From contig CAYGXX010000013.1 in assembly GCA_964354145.1 (NCBI GenBank), forward strand, positions 1-16,811: a DNA stretch of 16,811 bases, in the 5' to 3' direction. Source of the stretch: UBA10110 sp964354145 (lineage in GTDB: Bacteria > Patescibacteriota > Kazan-3B-28 > UBA10110). How positions within the stretch are numbered: position 1 is the stretch's first letter; every line of letters starts with the position of its first letter. A program made the translations under genes and the position numbers. Under the pieces are notes generated by a model. It ran no database searches. It had not been told where the DNA came from and worked only from the letters and a program-made list of their open reading frames with translations. Shown here in pieces: positions 1 to 10,200 of the stretch.

Positions 1-234
1 GTGAGCATAGTGCCGTTTTTCCGTTTCATACTCCTGATGCGAGGTGGCAATAGTGATGCCCCGCTCCCTTTCCTCAGGGGCATTATCAATATCTTCAAAT
101 TTTTTAGCCGCAGCTAACCCTTTTTTAGCTAATACTTGGGTGATAGCTGAGGTTAAGGTGGTCTTCCCGTGATCAACGTGACCGATCGTCCCGACATTCA
201 CGTGAACCTTGTTGCGCTGGAATACTTCTGCCAT
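1..234 (-). CDS. tuf: Elongation factor Tu, N-terminal part (cut by window edge)
   Basis: Translating the minus strand from the ATG at 234 gives 78 uninterrupted codons that run off the left edge. They match the start of EF-Tu, the GTPase that delivers aminoacyl-tRNA to the ribosome. The G1 motif GHVDHGKTT is at residues 18-26, and the switch I region with the invariant RGITI is near residue 58-62, followed by TSHQEYET and RHYAH. The start is supported by an AGGAG Shine-Dalgarno sequence six bases upstream. It is the last visible gene of the rpoB-rpoC-rpsL-rpsG-fusA-tuf run. It lies 110 bases after fusA, a larger gap than elsewhere in the block, which leaves room for a secondary promoter. Identification is certain; the length and C-terminal domains cannot be seen. 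Confidence 0.97.
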   Translation of the reverse strand, partial: MAEVFQRNKVHVNVGTIGHVDHGKTTLTSAITQVLAKKGLAAAKKFEDIDNAPEERERGITIATSHQEYETEKRHYAH

Positions 235-274
235 ATAAACTCCTATGGATTAATTCAACTTTATATACTTTTAG

Positions 275-303
275 AAAATACACTAAATACCAGATAAAGA
301 CAA
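275..303 (-). promoter_or_regulatory. Possible secondary promoter for tuf
   Basis: On the minus strand TTGTCT (303-298) is followed after 17 bases by TATTTT (280-275), in the 110-base fusA-tuf gap about 40 bases before the tuf ATG. Both boxes deviate from consensus. An internal tuf promoter is common in str operons, so the position is sensible, but this is a sequence guess. Confidence 0.35.
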
Positions 304-344
304 GGGGGAGGGGCTGATATTTGACAAACTATAATATTTTTGGT

Positions 345-2420
345 CTAACCTTGCTTCTTGCCGACGATCTCCTGTTGGATGTTAGCGGGGACCTGGGCGT
401 ACTTATTGAACTCCATAGTATAGGAGGCCCGCCCCTGGGACATCGAGCGCAAATCTGTGGCATAGCCAAACATAGCAGCAAGAGGAACTGAAGCTGCTAC
501 CGTCCGAGCCAAGCCCCGCTGCCCCATGCCTTCAATCACTGCCCGGCGGCTGTTCAGATCCCCCGTCACATCTCCCATAAACTCTTCGGGGGTAACTACC
601 TCTACTCGCATAATGGGCTCTAGGATAACGGGGTCGCCCTTTCTTATCCCATCTTGGAGAGCCATTGAACCAGCGATCTTGAAAGCCATCTCTGAAGAGT
701 CTACTTCATGGTAAGAGCCATCATAGAGAATCGCTTTAATCCCCACAATTGGATAACCAGCCAACACCCCGCGGCTGAGAGCCTCCTTCACCCCCTTTTC
801 CACTGCGGGGATATATTCCTTGGGAATACGGCCACTCACAATAGCATTCACAAACTCAAACCCACCGGCCTCACCTAAAGGCTCAAATCTCATCAAGACA
901 TGGCCATACTGGCCCCGGCCACCCGTTTGCCGAATATATTTCGCTTCCACATCCGAGTTTTTTCGGATAGTTTCATGATAAGCCACCTGAGGTTTACCCA
1001 CATTAGCTTCCACTTTAAACTCGCGGCGCATCCGATCTACAATAATATCCAAATGCAGCTCACCCATACCAGAAATCTCGGTTTGGGCGGTCTCTTCATT
1101 AGTAACCACGCGAAAGGTGGGATCCTCTTCAGCTAACTTACCTAAAGCAATGGACATTTTTTCCTGATCGGCCTTGCTTTTAGGTTCAATGGCGATTGAA
1201 ATGACTGGTTCGGGGAAGGTAATCGCTTCAAGGATAATCGGATGAGCAGGGGCACAAAGAGTGTTACCCGTGGTAATCTTCCTAATCCCCACTACGGCAA
1301 CGATCTCTCCGGCATAGACTTCCTCCATCTCCTCCCGGTGGTTGCTATGCATCCGGACGATCCGACCGATTCTCTCCTGTTCGCCGGTACTTGCATTCAA
1401 TACATAAGAACCCGCCTTTAAAACCCCGGAATAAGCCCGGATGTAGATCAGTTTTCCAATAAAAGGATCGGTAGCAATTTTAAAGGCCAGGGCGGCAAAG
1501 GGTTCACTATCATCTGCCTTGCGCAGAATAGTTTCGCCAGTCTTAGGATCAGTCCCGGTCACGGGAGGAACATCTAGAGGGTTAGGGAGATAATCAACTA
1601 CTGCGTCCAATAAGGGCTGGATGCCTTTATTTTTCAAGGCCGATCCACAAAGCACGGGATAAAGTCGACTACTAATAACGGCAGCCCGTAAGGCTTGTTT
1701 CAATTCATCGATGGTTAAAGCCTGGTCAGCCAAGAATTTCTCTAATAATTTATCCTCGGTTTCAGCAATAGCTTCAATTAATTTCCGGCGGTATTTGGCT
1801 ACCTCCTCTTTCATCTCAGCCGGAACATCCGTTTCTAAAATCTCTTTACCCAAATCATCCTGATAAAAATAAGCTCGCTCAGTTAGTAAATCAATTAATC
1901 CTTTATAGGTATCATGAGATCCGATGGGGAGTTGCACTGCTACTGCTTTAGTGGCCAAGCGATCCCAGATAGATTTTAAACTGCTATAAAAATCAGCCCC
2001 CATGCGATCCATCTTATTAATGAAACAGATGCGGGGAACATTATATTTATCCGCTTGCCGCCAGACCGTCTCGCTTTGCGGTTCCACTCCGGCCACGCCA
2101 TCAAACACCACGACTCCTCCATCCAGCACTCGTAGCGATCGTTCCACTTCGACGGTAAAATCCACATGGCCAGGAGTATCAATGATATTAATGCGGGCAT
2201 CTTTCCAAAAACAGGTCGTGGCAGCGGAGGTAATGGTGATGCCTCGTTCGCGCTCTTGTTCCATCCAGTCCATCACCGCCTCTCCCTCATGCACCTCACC
2301 AATTTTATAAGTTTTCCCGGTATAAAAAAGAACGCGTTCAGTGACTGTAGTTTTGCCCGCATCAATGTGGGCAATAATGCCAATGTTTCTAGTTTTCTCT
2401 AAGCTGTACTCGCGTGCCAT
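345..2420 (-). CDS. fusA: Elongation factor G
   Basis: This is a full-length EF-G (691 residues, the family's usual size), the GTPase that drives ribosomal translocation and, with ribosome recycling factor, subunit splitting. The GTP-binding motifs are in order: AHIDAGKT at 17-24, RGITIT at 59-64, DTPGH at 81-85 and NKMD at 135-138. The rest follows domains II to V, including the domain IV stretch GRGQYGHV and the C-terminal RSMSQGRASYTMEF segment. The gene ends in TAG. It starts 12 bases after the rpsG stop, so it is surely cotranscribed. The bases before the ATG are pyrimidine-rich with no Shine-Dalgarno sequence, so translation may be coupled to rpsG. I see no truncation or unusual insertion. 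Confidence 0.98.
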   Translation of the reverse strand: MAREYSLEKTRNIGIIAHIDAGKTTVTERVLFYTGKTYKIGEVHEGEAVMDWMEQERERGITITSAATTCFWKDARINIIDTPGHVDFTVEVERSLRVLDGGVVVFDGVAGVEPQSETVWRQADKYNVPRICFINKMDRMGADFYSSLKSIWDRLATKAVAVQLPIGSHDTYKGLIDLLTERAYFYQDDLGKEILETDVPAEMKEEVAKYRRKLIEAIAETEDKLLEKFLADQALTIDELKQALRAAVISSRLYPVLCGSALKNKGIQPLLDAVVDYLPNPLDVPPVTGTDPKTGETILRKADDSEPFAALAFKIATDPFIGKLIYIRAYSGVLKAGSYVLNASTGEQERIGRIVRMHSNHREEMEEVYAGEIVAVVGIRKITTGNTLCAPAHPIILEAITFPEPVISIAIEPKSKADQEKMSIALGKLAEEDPTFRVVTNEETAQTEISGMGELHLDIIVDRMRREFKVEANVGKPQVAYHETIRKNSDVEAKYIRQTGGRGQYGHVLMRFEPLGEAGGFEFVNAIVSGRIPKEYIPAVEKGVKEALSRGVLAGYPIVGIKAILYDGSYHEVDSSEMAFKIAGSMALQDGIRKGDPVILEPIMRVEVVTPEEFMGDVTGDLNSRRAVIEGMGQRGLARTVAASVPLAAMFGYATDLRSMSQGRASYTMEFNKYAQVPANIQQEIVGKKQG

Positions 2421-2432
2421 AACGTAGGAGAG

Positions 2433-2906
2433 TTAAAACCTAGCAAAATGAGCAAAGGCTCGATTGGCCTCCGCCATCTTATGGGTATCTTCTTTTTTCC
2501 TGACCGCCCCTCCCGTATTGTTAAAAGCATCTGTGAGTTCAGCAGCCAATCTCTTAGCCATTGGCATCCCCTTGCGCGCCCGAGCAGTAGTAATAATCCA
2601 TTGTAGACCCAAGATAAATTTGCGGTCCCCCGACACCTCAGTCGGAACTTGGTAATTAGCTCCGCCAACCCGGCGGCTTTTAAGTTGCACCATGGGCATT
2701 ACATTATCCAGGGCACCCTGAAAAACTTCGAGAGGGGTTTTGTGCAATTTTTGACTGGCCATCTCTAAGGCAGTATAAACGATCTCTTCTGCAATCGTTT
2801 TTTTGCCATTCAACATAATTTTATTGATCAGTTTCTGCACCGAAATATTCCCGAACTTCCGATCGGCATTAATTACTCTCTTAGTCGCTCTACCTTTTCT
2901 TGCCAT
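2433..2906 (-). CDS. rpsG: 30S ribosomal protein S7 (uS7)
   Basis: This 157-residue protein has the normal length of bacterial uS7, which nucleates assembly of the 30S head and lies near the mRNA exit and E site. It starts MARKGRA, carries the conserved SRRVGGANYQVP segment at about 78-88 that contacts 16S rRNA, and ends in the usual basic helix-rich tail with HKMAEANRAFAHF. It lies 7 bases after rpsL and 12 before fusA, the classical str operon order. In E. coli S7 represses its own operon by binding the rpsL-rpsG spacer; a 7-base spacer leaves no room for that structure here, so any feedback would have to work differently. Confidence 0.98.
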   Translation of the reverse strand: MARKGRATKRVINADRKFGNISVQKLINKIMLNGKKTIAEEIVYTALEMASQKLHKTPLEVFQGALDNVMPMVQLKSRRVGGANYQVPTEVSGDRKFILGLQWIITTARARKGMPMAKRLAAELTDAFNNTGGAVRKKEDTHKMAEANRAFAHFARF

Positions 2907-2913
2907 AGTTTAA

Positions 2914-3351
2914 TTATTTACCTCTGCCTACCTTTGCCTCTCCCCTCTTGGCGCCATATTTACTGCGACCCTGTTTGCGATTAGCCACCCCCGCCGTATC
3001 CAAAGTTCCCCGAACAATATGATATCTGACCCCAGGCAAATCTTTCACTCGACCGCCCCGCAAGGTCACAATGGAGTGCTCTTGCAAATTATGACCAACG
3101 CCGGGAATGTAAGCCGTTACCTCCATCCGGTTAGTAAGCCTTACCCGGGCGATCTTTCTGAGGGCAGAGTTGGGCTTTTTAGGCGTAGTGGTGGTCACCT
3201 TCACGCAGACCCCCCGTTTTTGGGGCGAACCCTTCCCTAATTTAACCGGCCGGTTTTTAAGGGTGTTAAAACCACTCTGCAGAGCAGGGGATTTAGACTT
3301 TTTGAGCACCGGCTTGCGAGGTTTCCGGATGAGCTGATTAATAGTCGGCAT
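2914..3351 (-). CDS. rpsL: 30S ribosomal protein S12 (uS12)
   Basis: uS12 sits at the decoding centre and controls tRNA selection accuracy. The protein is 145 residues, longer than the 124 of E. coli. The extra length is mainly a segment at about residues 26-42 before PQKRGVC, as in Gram-positive S12, plus a basic C-terminal tail (EAKVGRGK). The decoding loop TTTTPKKPNSALRK (53-66) and VKDLPG (102-107) are intact, including the lysines whose mutation gives streptomycin resistance, so the protein looks streptomycin-sensitive in type. There is no clear Shine-Dalgarno sequence before the ATG; the leader is T-rich. It follows rpoC after a 46-base gap, with no terminator visible between them. Confidence 0.98.
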   Translation of the reverse strand: MPTINQLIRKPRKPVLKKSKSPALQSGFNTLKNRPVKLGKGSPQKRGVCVKVTTTTPKKPNSALRKIARVRLTNRMEVTAYIPGVGHNLQEHSIVTLRGGRVKDLPGVRYHIVRGTLDTAGVANRKQGRSKYGAKRGEAKVGRGK

Positions 3352-3397
3352 AATAAAAAAGAAGTTAGAATCAATTAAAGACTGGGTACCAGATTAT

Positions 3398-6300
3398 TTA
3401 AGCCTGAAGTTGGGTTTTTGTCAATTTTTGCACTTCCCGAGGGATTTTCTTTGACCGCCGGCTCTCAAACCCCGTCCCCGCCGGAATCAAGCGACCGATA
3501 ATAACATTTTCTTTTAAGCCCCGTAAGTGATCTACACGACCCTGAGTAGCGGCCTCCACTAATACTCGGGTAGTCTCTTGGAAGGAAGCAGCTGACAGAA
3601 AACCTTGAGTATTAAGGGCTGCCTTGGAGATACCCAATAAGAGGTTCTCGTATTGAGGAGGGCGCTTGCCAGCGTTTTTCCAAAGAGAGACTTCCTTTTC
3701 TAGAGCCAATCGAGGAACTACCTCACCAGCGATATAATCACTGTCGCCTTCATCTTCAATTCGAGACAGACCGAACATGCGCTGGACAATTACTTCCACA
3801 TGCTTATCGTTAATGTTTTGGCCTTGCCAGGCATAAATCTTCTGAATTTCATTCAAGATATACTGCTTAACGGCATCTTCGCCTTTAAGTCGCATCAATG
3901 TCTTAAGGTTGTAATGCCCCTCTGTCAACCGATCTCCCTGCTCAACAGCTTGCCCATCGACTACTTTAAGAAACATATTGGGCATCACGGGATACTCCAG
4001 CAATTCCTTTTTCTGATAAATAATGTAACCCTTCTTTCCGCCTAATTTTACGGTTCCGGAAACTAGAGAATGAACAGCCTCTCCATTGGCATTTTCGGCA
4101 ATGATGTCTCCTTTTTTAACCTTATCTCCATCATTAACTTTAAGGACCAGATGTTTACCAGAGGGGAGTTCCATCTGCTTACTGACTGTAGAGAGTAGCT
4201 GCAGGAACTGTTTGTTGCTGACCTCGACAATCTTGACAGCGCCGGCGCGTTCGGCAAGGAGAGCCTCGGTTTTAGGCGCCCTTGCTTCAAACAACTCTTC
4301 TACCCGCGGCAAACCTTGAGTAATATCCAAGGCACTGGCCACCCCCCCGGTGTGGAAGGTGCGCATAGTTAACTGCGTACCTGGCTCGCCGATGCTTTGA
4401 GCAGCAATAATCCCAACGGCTTCTCCTAGCTTGACTAATTCGCCCCTCGCTAAATCTTCGCCATAACACTTTTGGCAAACTCCCTCTGGAGCCTGGCAAT
4501 GGAGGAGCGATCTGATAGTCGCCTCCTCTACCCCCCGCTCAGCAATTAGCTTAGCCATATCCTTATCTATATAAGTACCAGCCGGAGCAACCACCTTTCC
4601 AACAGGATCATAGATGTCGGTTATCGCGAAGCGTCCGGTAACAATAGTAGCTAATTTGTCATTAATCGATTCAGCGTATTGCTGGGTAATGGCTCGCCCT
4701 GTAGTCGCTCCGCAATCTTCCATACTAACAACGATATCCTGGGCAACATCTACCAAGCGGCGAGTAAGATACCCCGCGTCGGAAGTTCGAAGAGCTGTGT
4801 CGGCGCCTCCTTTTCTCGCCCCATGGGTAGAGATGAAGTATTCCAGCGGAGTGAGGCCTTCTTTATAGTTAGATTTCACCGGCAATTCGATCATATTGCC
4901 CGCGGGGTTTACCACTACTCCTTTCATCCCCGCCATCTGGTTCAACTGTTCCGCGGTCCCCCGAGCCCCCGGCCCCATCATCAGATTAATGGAAGTAAAT
5001 GGATTGCTTTTATCTTGCACTAGGCTTTCAATTTGGGATTTTACTTCTCCCCAAACTTCAATCGATAAGCGCTTTCTCTCATCGGCTGTAATCAAACCTT
5101 CCCTATACTGTTGACGAATCCGTTCTACTTTCTCTTCCGCTACCTTCATTACTTCAATCTTTTGCTGCGGGATCAATAGATCGGCTGCGCTAAAAGTTGC
5201 CCCGGAAATAGTAGCAAACTGAAAACCAAAATTTTTCAAATCATCGGCAAACCTAGCCGTTACCTCATTGCCGTACATTGCGTACGCGGCTCCCATAATC
5301 TTCTTGAGGCTTTTCTTAGTCATCGGTTCATTCATAAATGCGATGCCGTCCGGAACGATTTGATTAAATAAAATCCGACCTAGGCTAGTCTCTTGCCATT
5401 CGCCGGGTTGCAAGCGAATCTTCACTGGGTCATGGTAATCTACTAAGCCATTATGATAAGCCAACAATAAGTCATCCTTGTCCTTGAAGGTAGCTAGTTT
5501 AGCTCCCGGCGAGGGCGGTTTAGTTAAAGTCGCGTAATAACAACCCAGGACAACATCTTTATCGGGTACAATCACGGGTTCACCCGTAGCCGGTTTCAAA
5601 AGATTGTGCGATGATAACATGATTTGTTTGGCTTCGTCTTGGGCTGCCCGCGAGAGAGGCAAGTGCACCGCCATCTGGTCACCATCAAAATCAGCATTAA
5701 AGGCCAAACAAGTTAAGGGGTGCAGGTGGATAGCATTACCTTCCACTAAAACCGGCTTAAAGGCTTGGATGCCTAACCGGTGCAGCGTCGGAGCCCGATT
5801 GAGTAAAACATAATAATGGCCGATCACTTCATCTAGGGCATCCCAAACCTCCGGCACTTGCTTTTCCACCATCTTGCTAGCAGTTTTGACATTGTGCACA
5901 ATCTCTTTGCGCATTAGGTTAGCAATCACAAACGGTTTAAAGATTTCCAGTGCAATCGTTTTGGGCAAACCGCATTGGTTGAGATCCAACGTTGGACCCA
6001 CTACGATCACACTACGACCAGAGTAATCCACCCTTTTCCCGAGAAGGTTCTGCCGGAAGCGACCCTGTTTCCCTCGCAAGAGATCAGAAAGAGACTTGAG
6101 CTTGCGCTTACTTACGGTCGAGGTCGAAGTCTCCCTAGCGGTCAAATCCAACAAAGCATCTACCGCTTCCTGCAACATTCTTTTTTCGTTGCGGGTAATG
6201 ACCTCTGGAGCCCCCAAGTCCATTAATTTTTTCAGCCGATTGTTCCGATTAATTACTCGCCGATACAAATCATTTAAATCAGAAGTAGCAAACCGGCCCC

Positions 6301-7261
6301 CGTCGAGCTGTACCATCGGCCGGAGATCCGGCGGAATTACGGGCAAGTTTTTGATCAACATCCAAGCAGGGGAGATCCCAGCTTGCTGAAAATCCTTCAA
6401 GAGCCGCAACCTTTTTTGTAAGCGTTTTCGTTTCTGCCCCAGAGCCTCTCCTAACTCCTGCTTAAGAACAGCTAACTCAGCCGATAAATCAATCTTGCCA
6501 ATTAGTTCATAGACCGCCTCTGCCCCAATTCCTGCCTTAAACACCGCTCCGTATTTCAATATCAAGTCGCGATACTCCAATTCGGAAATAATCATCTTGA
6601 CCTTAAGACCGTTGATCTCATTGGCGGCGATGTTATAGGCGTTTTTGATTTTGTCCAATTTATCCGCTAACTCTCGACTGAATCTCTCCCGCTCGGATAG
6701 ATTAGCTGCCTCCTCCATCTTCTTTTTGTAATCATTTTTGAGCGCCTTGGTGTGCTGAGCATATTCACCGGATAACTGGGTTAAGGACTGCTGGCGGAGA
6801 TCTTCGTTCACTTCCGTCACAATGTACGCGGCAAAGTAGACTACCTGCTCCAGCTTGCGGGCAGGCACGTCCAGAGCCAGCCCCAATTTTGAAGGCGCTC
6901 CCCGAAGATACCAAATGTGCGACACAGGAACCGCTAAAGTGATATGCCCCATCCGCTCTCGGCGCACGAGCGCCCGAGTCACCTCTACTCCGCATTTATC
7001 GCAAACAACTCCTTTGTAGCGAATCTTTTTATATTTGCCACAATAGCATTCCCAATCCTTAGTCGGACCGAAAATTCGCTCATCAAACAAACCATCTTTT
7101 TCCGGTTTCAACGTCCGATAGTTAATGGTCTCCGGCTTAGTCACTTCCCCAAACGACCAATCTAGAATTCTCTCTGGTGATGCTAAAGAGATCCGAATCC
7201 CTTCGAATAAATCAGCAATGCTGCGCTTATCTAAAACTTTATCGGTAGTTTCAGGAGACAT
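3398..7261 (-). CDS. rpoC: DNA-directed RNA polymerase subunit beta'
   Basis: This is the beta' subunit, which holds the catalytic magnesium of RNA polymerase. The 1287-residue protein has the N-terminal zinc site with Cys72, Cys74, Cys87 and Cys90. The active-site motif NADFDGDQ at 522-529 puts the three metal-binding aspartates at 524, 526 and 528. The trigger-loop region reads GARKGGADTALRTSDAGYLTRR, normal for the family. The second zinc site is Cys850, Cys922, Cys929 and Cys932. The C-terminal region with SAASFQETTRVL and GLKENVIIGRLIPAGTG is complete. The length suits a beta' without the large lineage-specific insertions. It starts 2 bases after the rpoB stop, so the two are translationally linked. 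No intein is seen at the active site. Confidence 0.99.
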   Translation of the reverse strand: MSPETTDKVLDKRSIADLFEGIRISLASPERILDWSFGEVTKPETINYRTLKPEKDGLFDERIFGPTKDWECYCGKYKKIRYKGVVCDKCGVEVTRALVRRERMGHITLAVPVSHIWYLRGAPSKLGLALDVPARKLEQVVYFAAYIVTEVNEDLRQQSLTQLSGEYAQHTKALKNDYKKKMEEAANLSERERFSRELADKLDKIKNAYNIAANEINGLKVKMIISELEYRDLILKYGAVFKAGIGAEAVYELIGKIDLSAELAVLKQELGEALGQKRKRLQKRLRLLKDFQQAGISPAWMLIKNLPVIPPDLRPMVQLDGGRFATSDLNDLYRRVINRNNRLKKLMDLGAPEVITRNEKRMLQEAVDALLDLTARETSTSTVSKRKLKSLSDLLRGKQGRFRQNLLGKRVDYSGRSVIVVGPTLDLNQCGLPKTIALEIFKPFVIANLMRKEIVHNVKTASKMVEKQVPEVWDALDEVIGHYYVLLNRAPTLHRLGIQAFKPVLVEGNAIHLHPLTCLAFNADFDGDQMAVHLPLSRAAQDEAKQIMLSSHNLLKPATGEPVIVPDKDVVLGCYYATLTKPPSPGAKLATFKDKDDLLLAYHNGLVDYHDPVKIRLQPGEWQETSLGRILFNQIVPDGIAFMNEPMTKKSLKKIMGAAYAMYGNEVTARFADDLKNFGFQFATISGATFSAADLLIPQQKIEVMKVAEEKVERIRQQYREGLITADERKRLSIEVWGEVKSQIESLVQDKSNPFTSINLMMGPGARGTAEQLNQMAGMKGVVVNPAGNMIELPVKSNYKEGLTPLEYFISTHGARKGGADTALRTSDAGYLTRRLVDVAQDIVVSMEDCGATTGRAITQQYAESINDKLATIVTGRFAITDIYDPVGKVVAPAGTYIDKDMAKLIAERGVEEATIRSLLHCQAPEGVCQKCYGEDLARGELVKLGEAVGIIAAQSIGEPGTQLTMRTFHTGGVASALDITQGLPRVEELFEARAPKTEALLAERAGAVKIVEVSNKQFLQLLSTVSKQMELPSGKHLVLKVNDGDKVKKGDIIAENANGEAVHSLVSGTVKLGGKKGYIIYQKKELLEYPVMPNMFLKVVDGQAVEQGDRLTEGHYNLKTLMRLKGEDAVKQYILNEIQKIYAWQGQNINDKHVEVIVQRMFGLSRIEDEGDSDYIAGEVVPRLALEKEVSLWKNAGKRPPQYENLLLGISKAALNTQGFLSAASFQETTRVLVEAATQGRVDHLRGLKENVIIGRLIPAGTGFESRRSKKIPREVQKLTKTQLQA

Positions 7262-7263
7262 AA

Positions 7264-10200
7264 TTATTTCTTCTTAAACCTTTTAACGACCGGGCTTTCA
7301 CTTAAAGGTTTGCCCTCAGCATCTAATAATTCAATGTTTAGGCAGAGGCCTTGCAACTCCCGGGCAATCACGTTAAAAGCTTCGGGCGTCTGTGGACGTT
7401 GGATTTCTTCACCTTTAATAATCGCCTTGTAAGTGCTGGATCGCCCTAAGACATCATCGGATTTGATCGTCAGCATCTCTTGCAGAGTATGGGCCGCCCC
7501 GTAACCTTCTAGGGCCCAGACTTCCATCTCTCCCACCCGCTGCCCTCCCAACTGCGCCTTTCCTCCCAAGGGCTGTTGAGTAACTAAAGCATAGGGGCCG
7601 ATGGATCGGGCATGGATCTTATCGTCCACCATATGAGCCAATTTCAACATATAAATCATGCCCACCATAGTCTTTTGGCCGAAAGCCGTCCCCGTCCGAC
7701 CATCAAAGAGTTGCACCTTGCCATCTTTGGGTAAACCAGCTCTGGCAAGCTCCTCTACAATCCCGTCCATATCCACTCCTTCAAACACCGGGTTACAGGC
7801 ATTAAAACCTAGTTTAGCCGCTGCCCACCCTAAATGAGTTTCTAAGATTTGGCCCAGATTCATCCGCGAGATAATCCCTAGGGGGTTCAAAATAATATCC
7901 ACGGGAGTTCCATCAGCCATAAAGGGCATATCAGCAGCCGGCAGTATTCGAGAGATCACCCCTTTATTGCCGTGGCGACCAGCTAATTTATCCCCCACGG
8001 AAATCTTCCGCATCTGAGCGATATAGACATAAATGCGTTTGATGACCCCGACTTCTAATTTGTCGCCTTTGTCCCGATCAAAAATTTTGACGGCGACTAT
8101 TTTCCCATAACCCCCGTGCGGCAGCGTGAGGGAAGTATCTTTTACATCCTTAACTTTTTCACCAAAGATCGCCCTGAGCAGGCGCTCCTCCGCGGTTAAT
8201 TCAGTCTCCCCTTTGGGAGTAATCTTGCCTACTAAGATATCGCCCGCTTTCACTCGGGCTCCAATCCGCACGACGCCCTCTTCATCCAAATCTGCCACGG
8301 CATCCTCACCCACATTGGGAATATCCCGCGTGGTAATTTCCGGGCCTAACTTAGTCTCCCGGACATCCGTCTCTTCTCTTTTAATATGGATGGAGGTAAA
8401 AACATCTTCTTTAACTAGGCGATCGGAGAGTACGATAGCATCTTCGTAGTTAGCTCCCCCCCAGGGCATAAAAGCCACTAATAAGTTGCGGCCTAAGGCT
8501 AACTTGCCCTTTCGAATAGCAGGACCATCACAAAGAGGCTCGCCCTTGCTGACCTTCTGTCCAGGCTGAACTATCGGGGTCTGATGCAGATTAGTCTCCA
8601 GATTAGACCGTTGAAACTTAGTGAGTTTAATAGTATAAGTTTTGCTATCTTTATCACCCACCAAATCAATTCGCTCAGCATCAACATAGCGAATAGTGCC
8701 GTTTACCGGCGCCAGGATCACCCAGCCCGAACCCAAGGCGGCGGGGCCTTCCATGCCCGTGCCCACCAAAGGGACCTGTGGTTTCACCAAAGGTACCGCC
8801 TGACGCTGCATGTTAGCGCCCATCAAAGCCCGGCGGGCATCATCATGTTCAATAAAAGGGATTAAGGCAGCAGCAATGCTTAAAGTCTGCCGGGCAGAGA
8901 CATCAGCATAATCTAGATGTCCCACCGAAGTAGTCACTGGCTCACCCCCACCACCTTCTCGGGCAACCACCCGATCAGCCGTAATTACTCCCGATTCATC
9001 ATGGGTAATATTCGGCTGAGCTATAAGCATGCCTTCCTCGCCGTAAGCATCCAAATAATCAACTTTGTTCAAGATCCTGGCCTTGACGGGGATAGCTGCG
9101 ATCTCCTTGTAATTACTCAGTATCTCCGCGGTTGCTTCATCAATCACATCACCAACCTTAACTAGTAATTTGGGACTACCAGGAGCCATCACTTCCTTGA
9201 ACACAACATGTCCGATAGGGGATTTTCCATCATTGGGCACCTCATGCACAACATGGCGATAGGGAGTCTCAATAAAGCCGTAACTGTTGACTCTAGCAAA
9301 TGAGGCTAGATACCCCACTAAACCAATATTTTGGCCCTCGGGAGTCTGAATGGGACAGATCCGACCGTAGTGAGAGGCATGGACATCCCTGACTTCAAAT
9401 CCAGCTCGTTCATGCGACAGACCGCCCGGGCCCATAGCCGATAGTCGCCGTTTGTTTTCTAGCTCCGCCAATGGGTTATGCTGATCCATAAACTGCGAGA
9501 GCTGGGAACTGCCAAAGAACTCCTGCAATACAGCAGTGATCGGTCGGGCATTAATCAACTGGGCTGGTGTGACGGTATGAATATCCGATACGCTCATTCG
9601 GTCTTTAATAATTCTCTCTACCCGCATTAACCCGGTCCGGAATTTGTGGAGGACTAATTCGCCTACGGCTTTCACTCGGCGATTTTTTAAGTTATCCACA
9701 TCATCAGGTAGCCCTCCTTCATTATTCAGGCGAATGATCTCTTTAGTAATTGCTATCAGATCTTCTAAGGTCAACACGCGGAACTCTTTGGTATTGGGGA
9801 TATTTAAGCTCAGTCGCTTGTTAAGCTTATATCGGCCGACGCCGGATAGATCATAACGGCGAAAATTCATAAAAACGTTATGGAAAAGATTGCGAGCGTT
9901 ATCCACAGTGGCTAAATCACCGGGTCGCATCTTTTTATAAACTTCCAGGATAGCCTGGTCGCTCGATTTAGCCGGGTCCCGATCAATCGTAGCTTGGATA
10001 TAGTCCAGCTTAGGATTGGCGTTGATATCCTTAAAGGTATCAGCAATCTCGCTGTCGCTGCCCAAACCAAAAGCCCGGAGAATGGTAGTTAGGTAGGTCT
10101 TCCTCTTACGATCGATCTTAACCGTCATTACCCCCTTGGTGTTAGTTTCGATCTCTAGCCAAGCCCCCCGTTCCGGAATAATCTTAGCTCCATATTGCCC

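Noticed and set aside
321..335. TTGACA followed by TATAAT on the plus strand upstream of the fusA stop
   Set aside because: The boxes are only 3 bases apart, far from the 16-18 needed, and no plus-strand gene follows.
526..9856. Many plus-strand open frames of 60-114 codons opposite fusA, rpsG, rpsL, rpoC and rpoB
   Set aside because: They are antisense shadows of strongly conserved genes, with no ribosome-binding sites or recognisable products.
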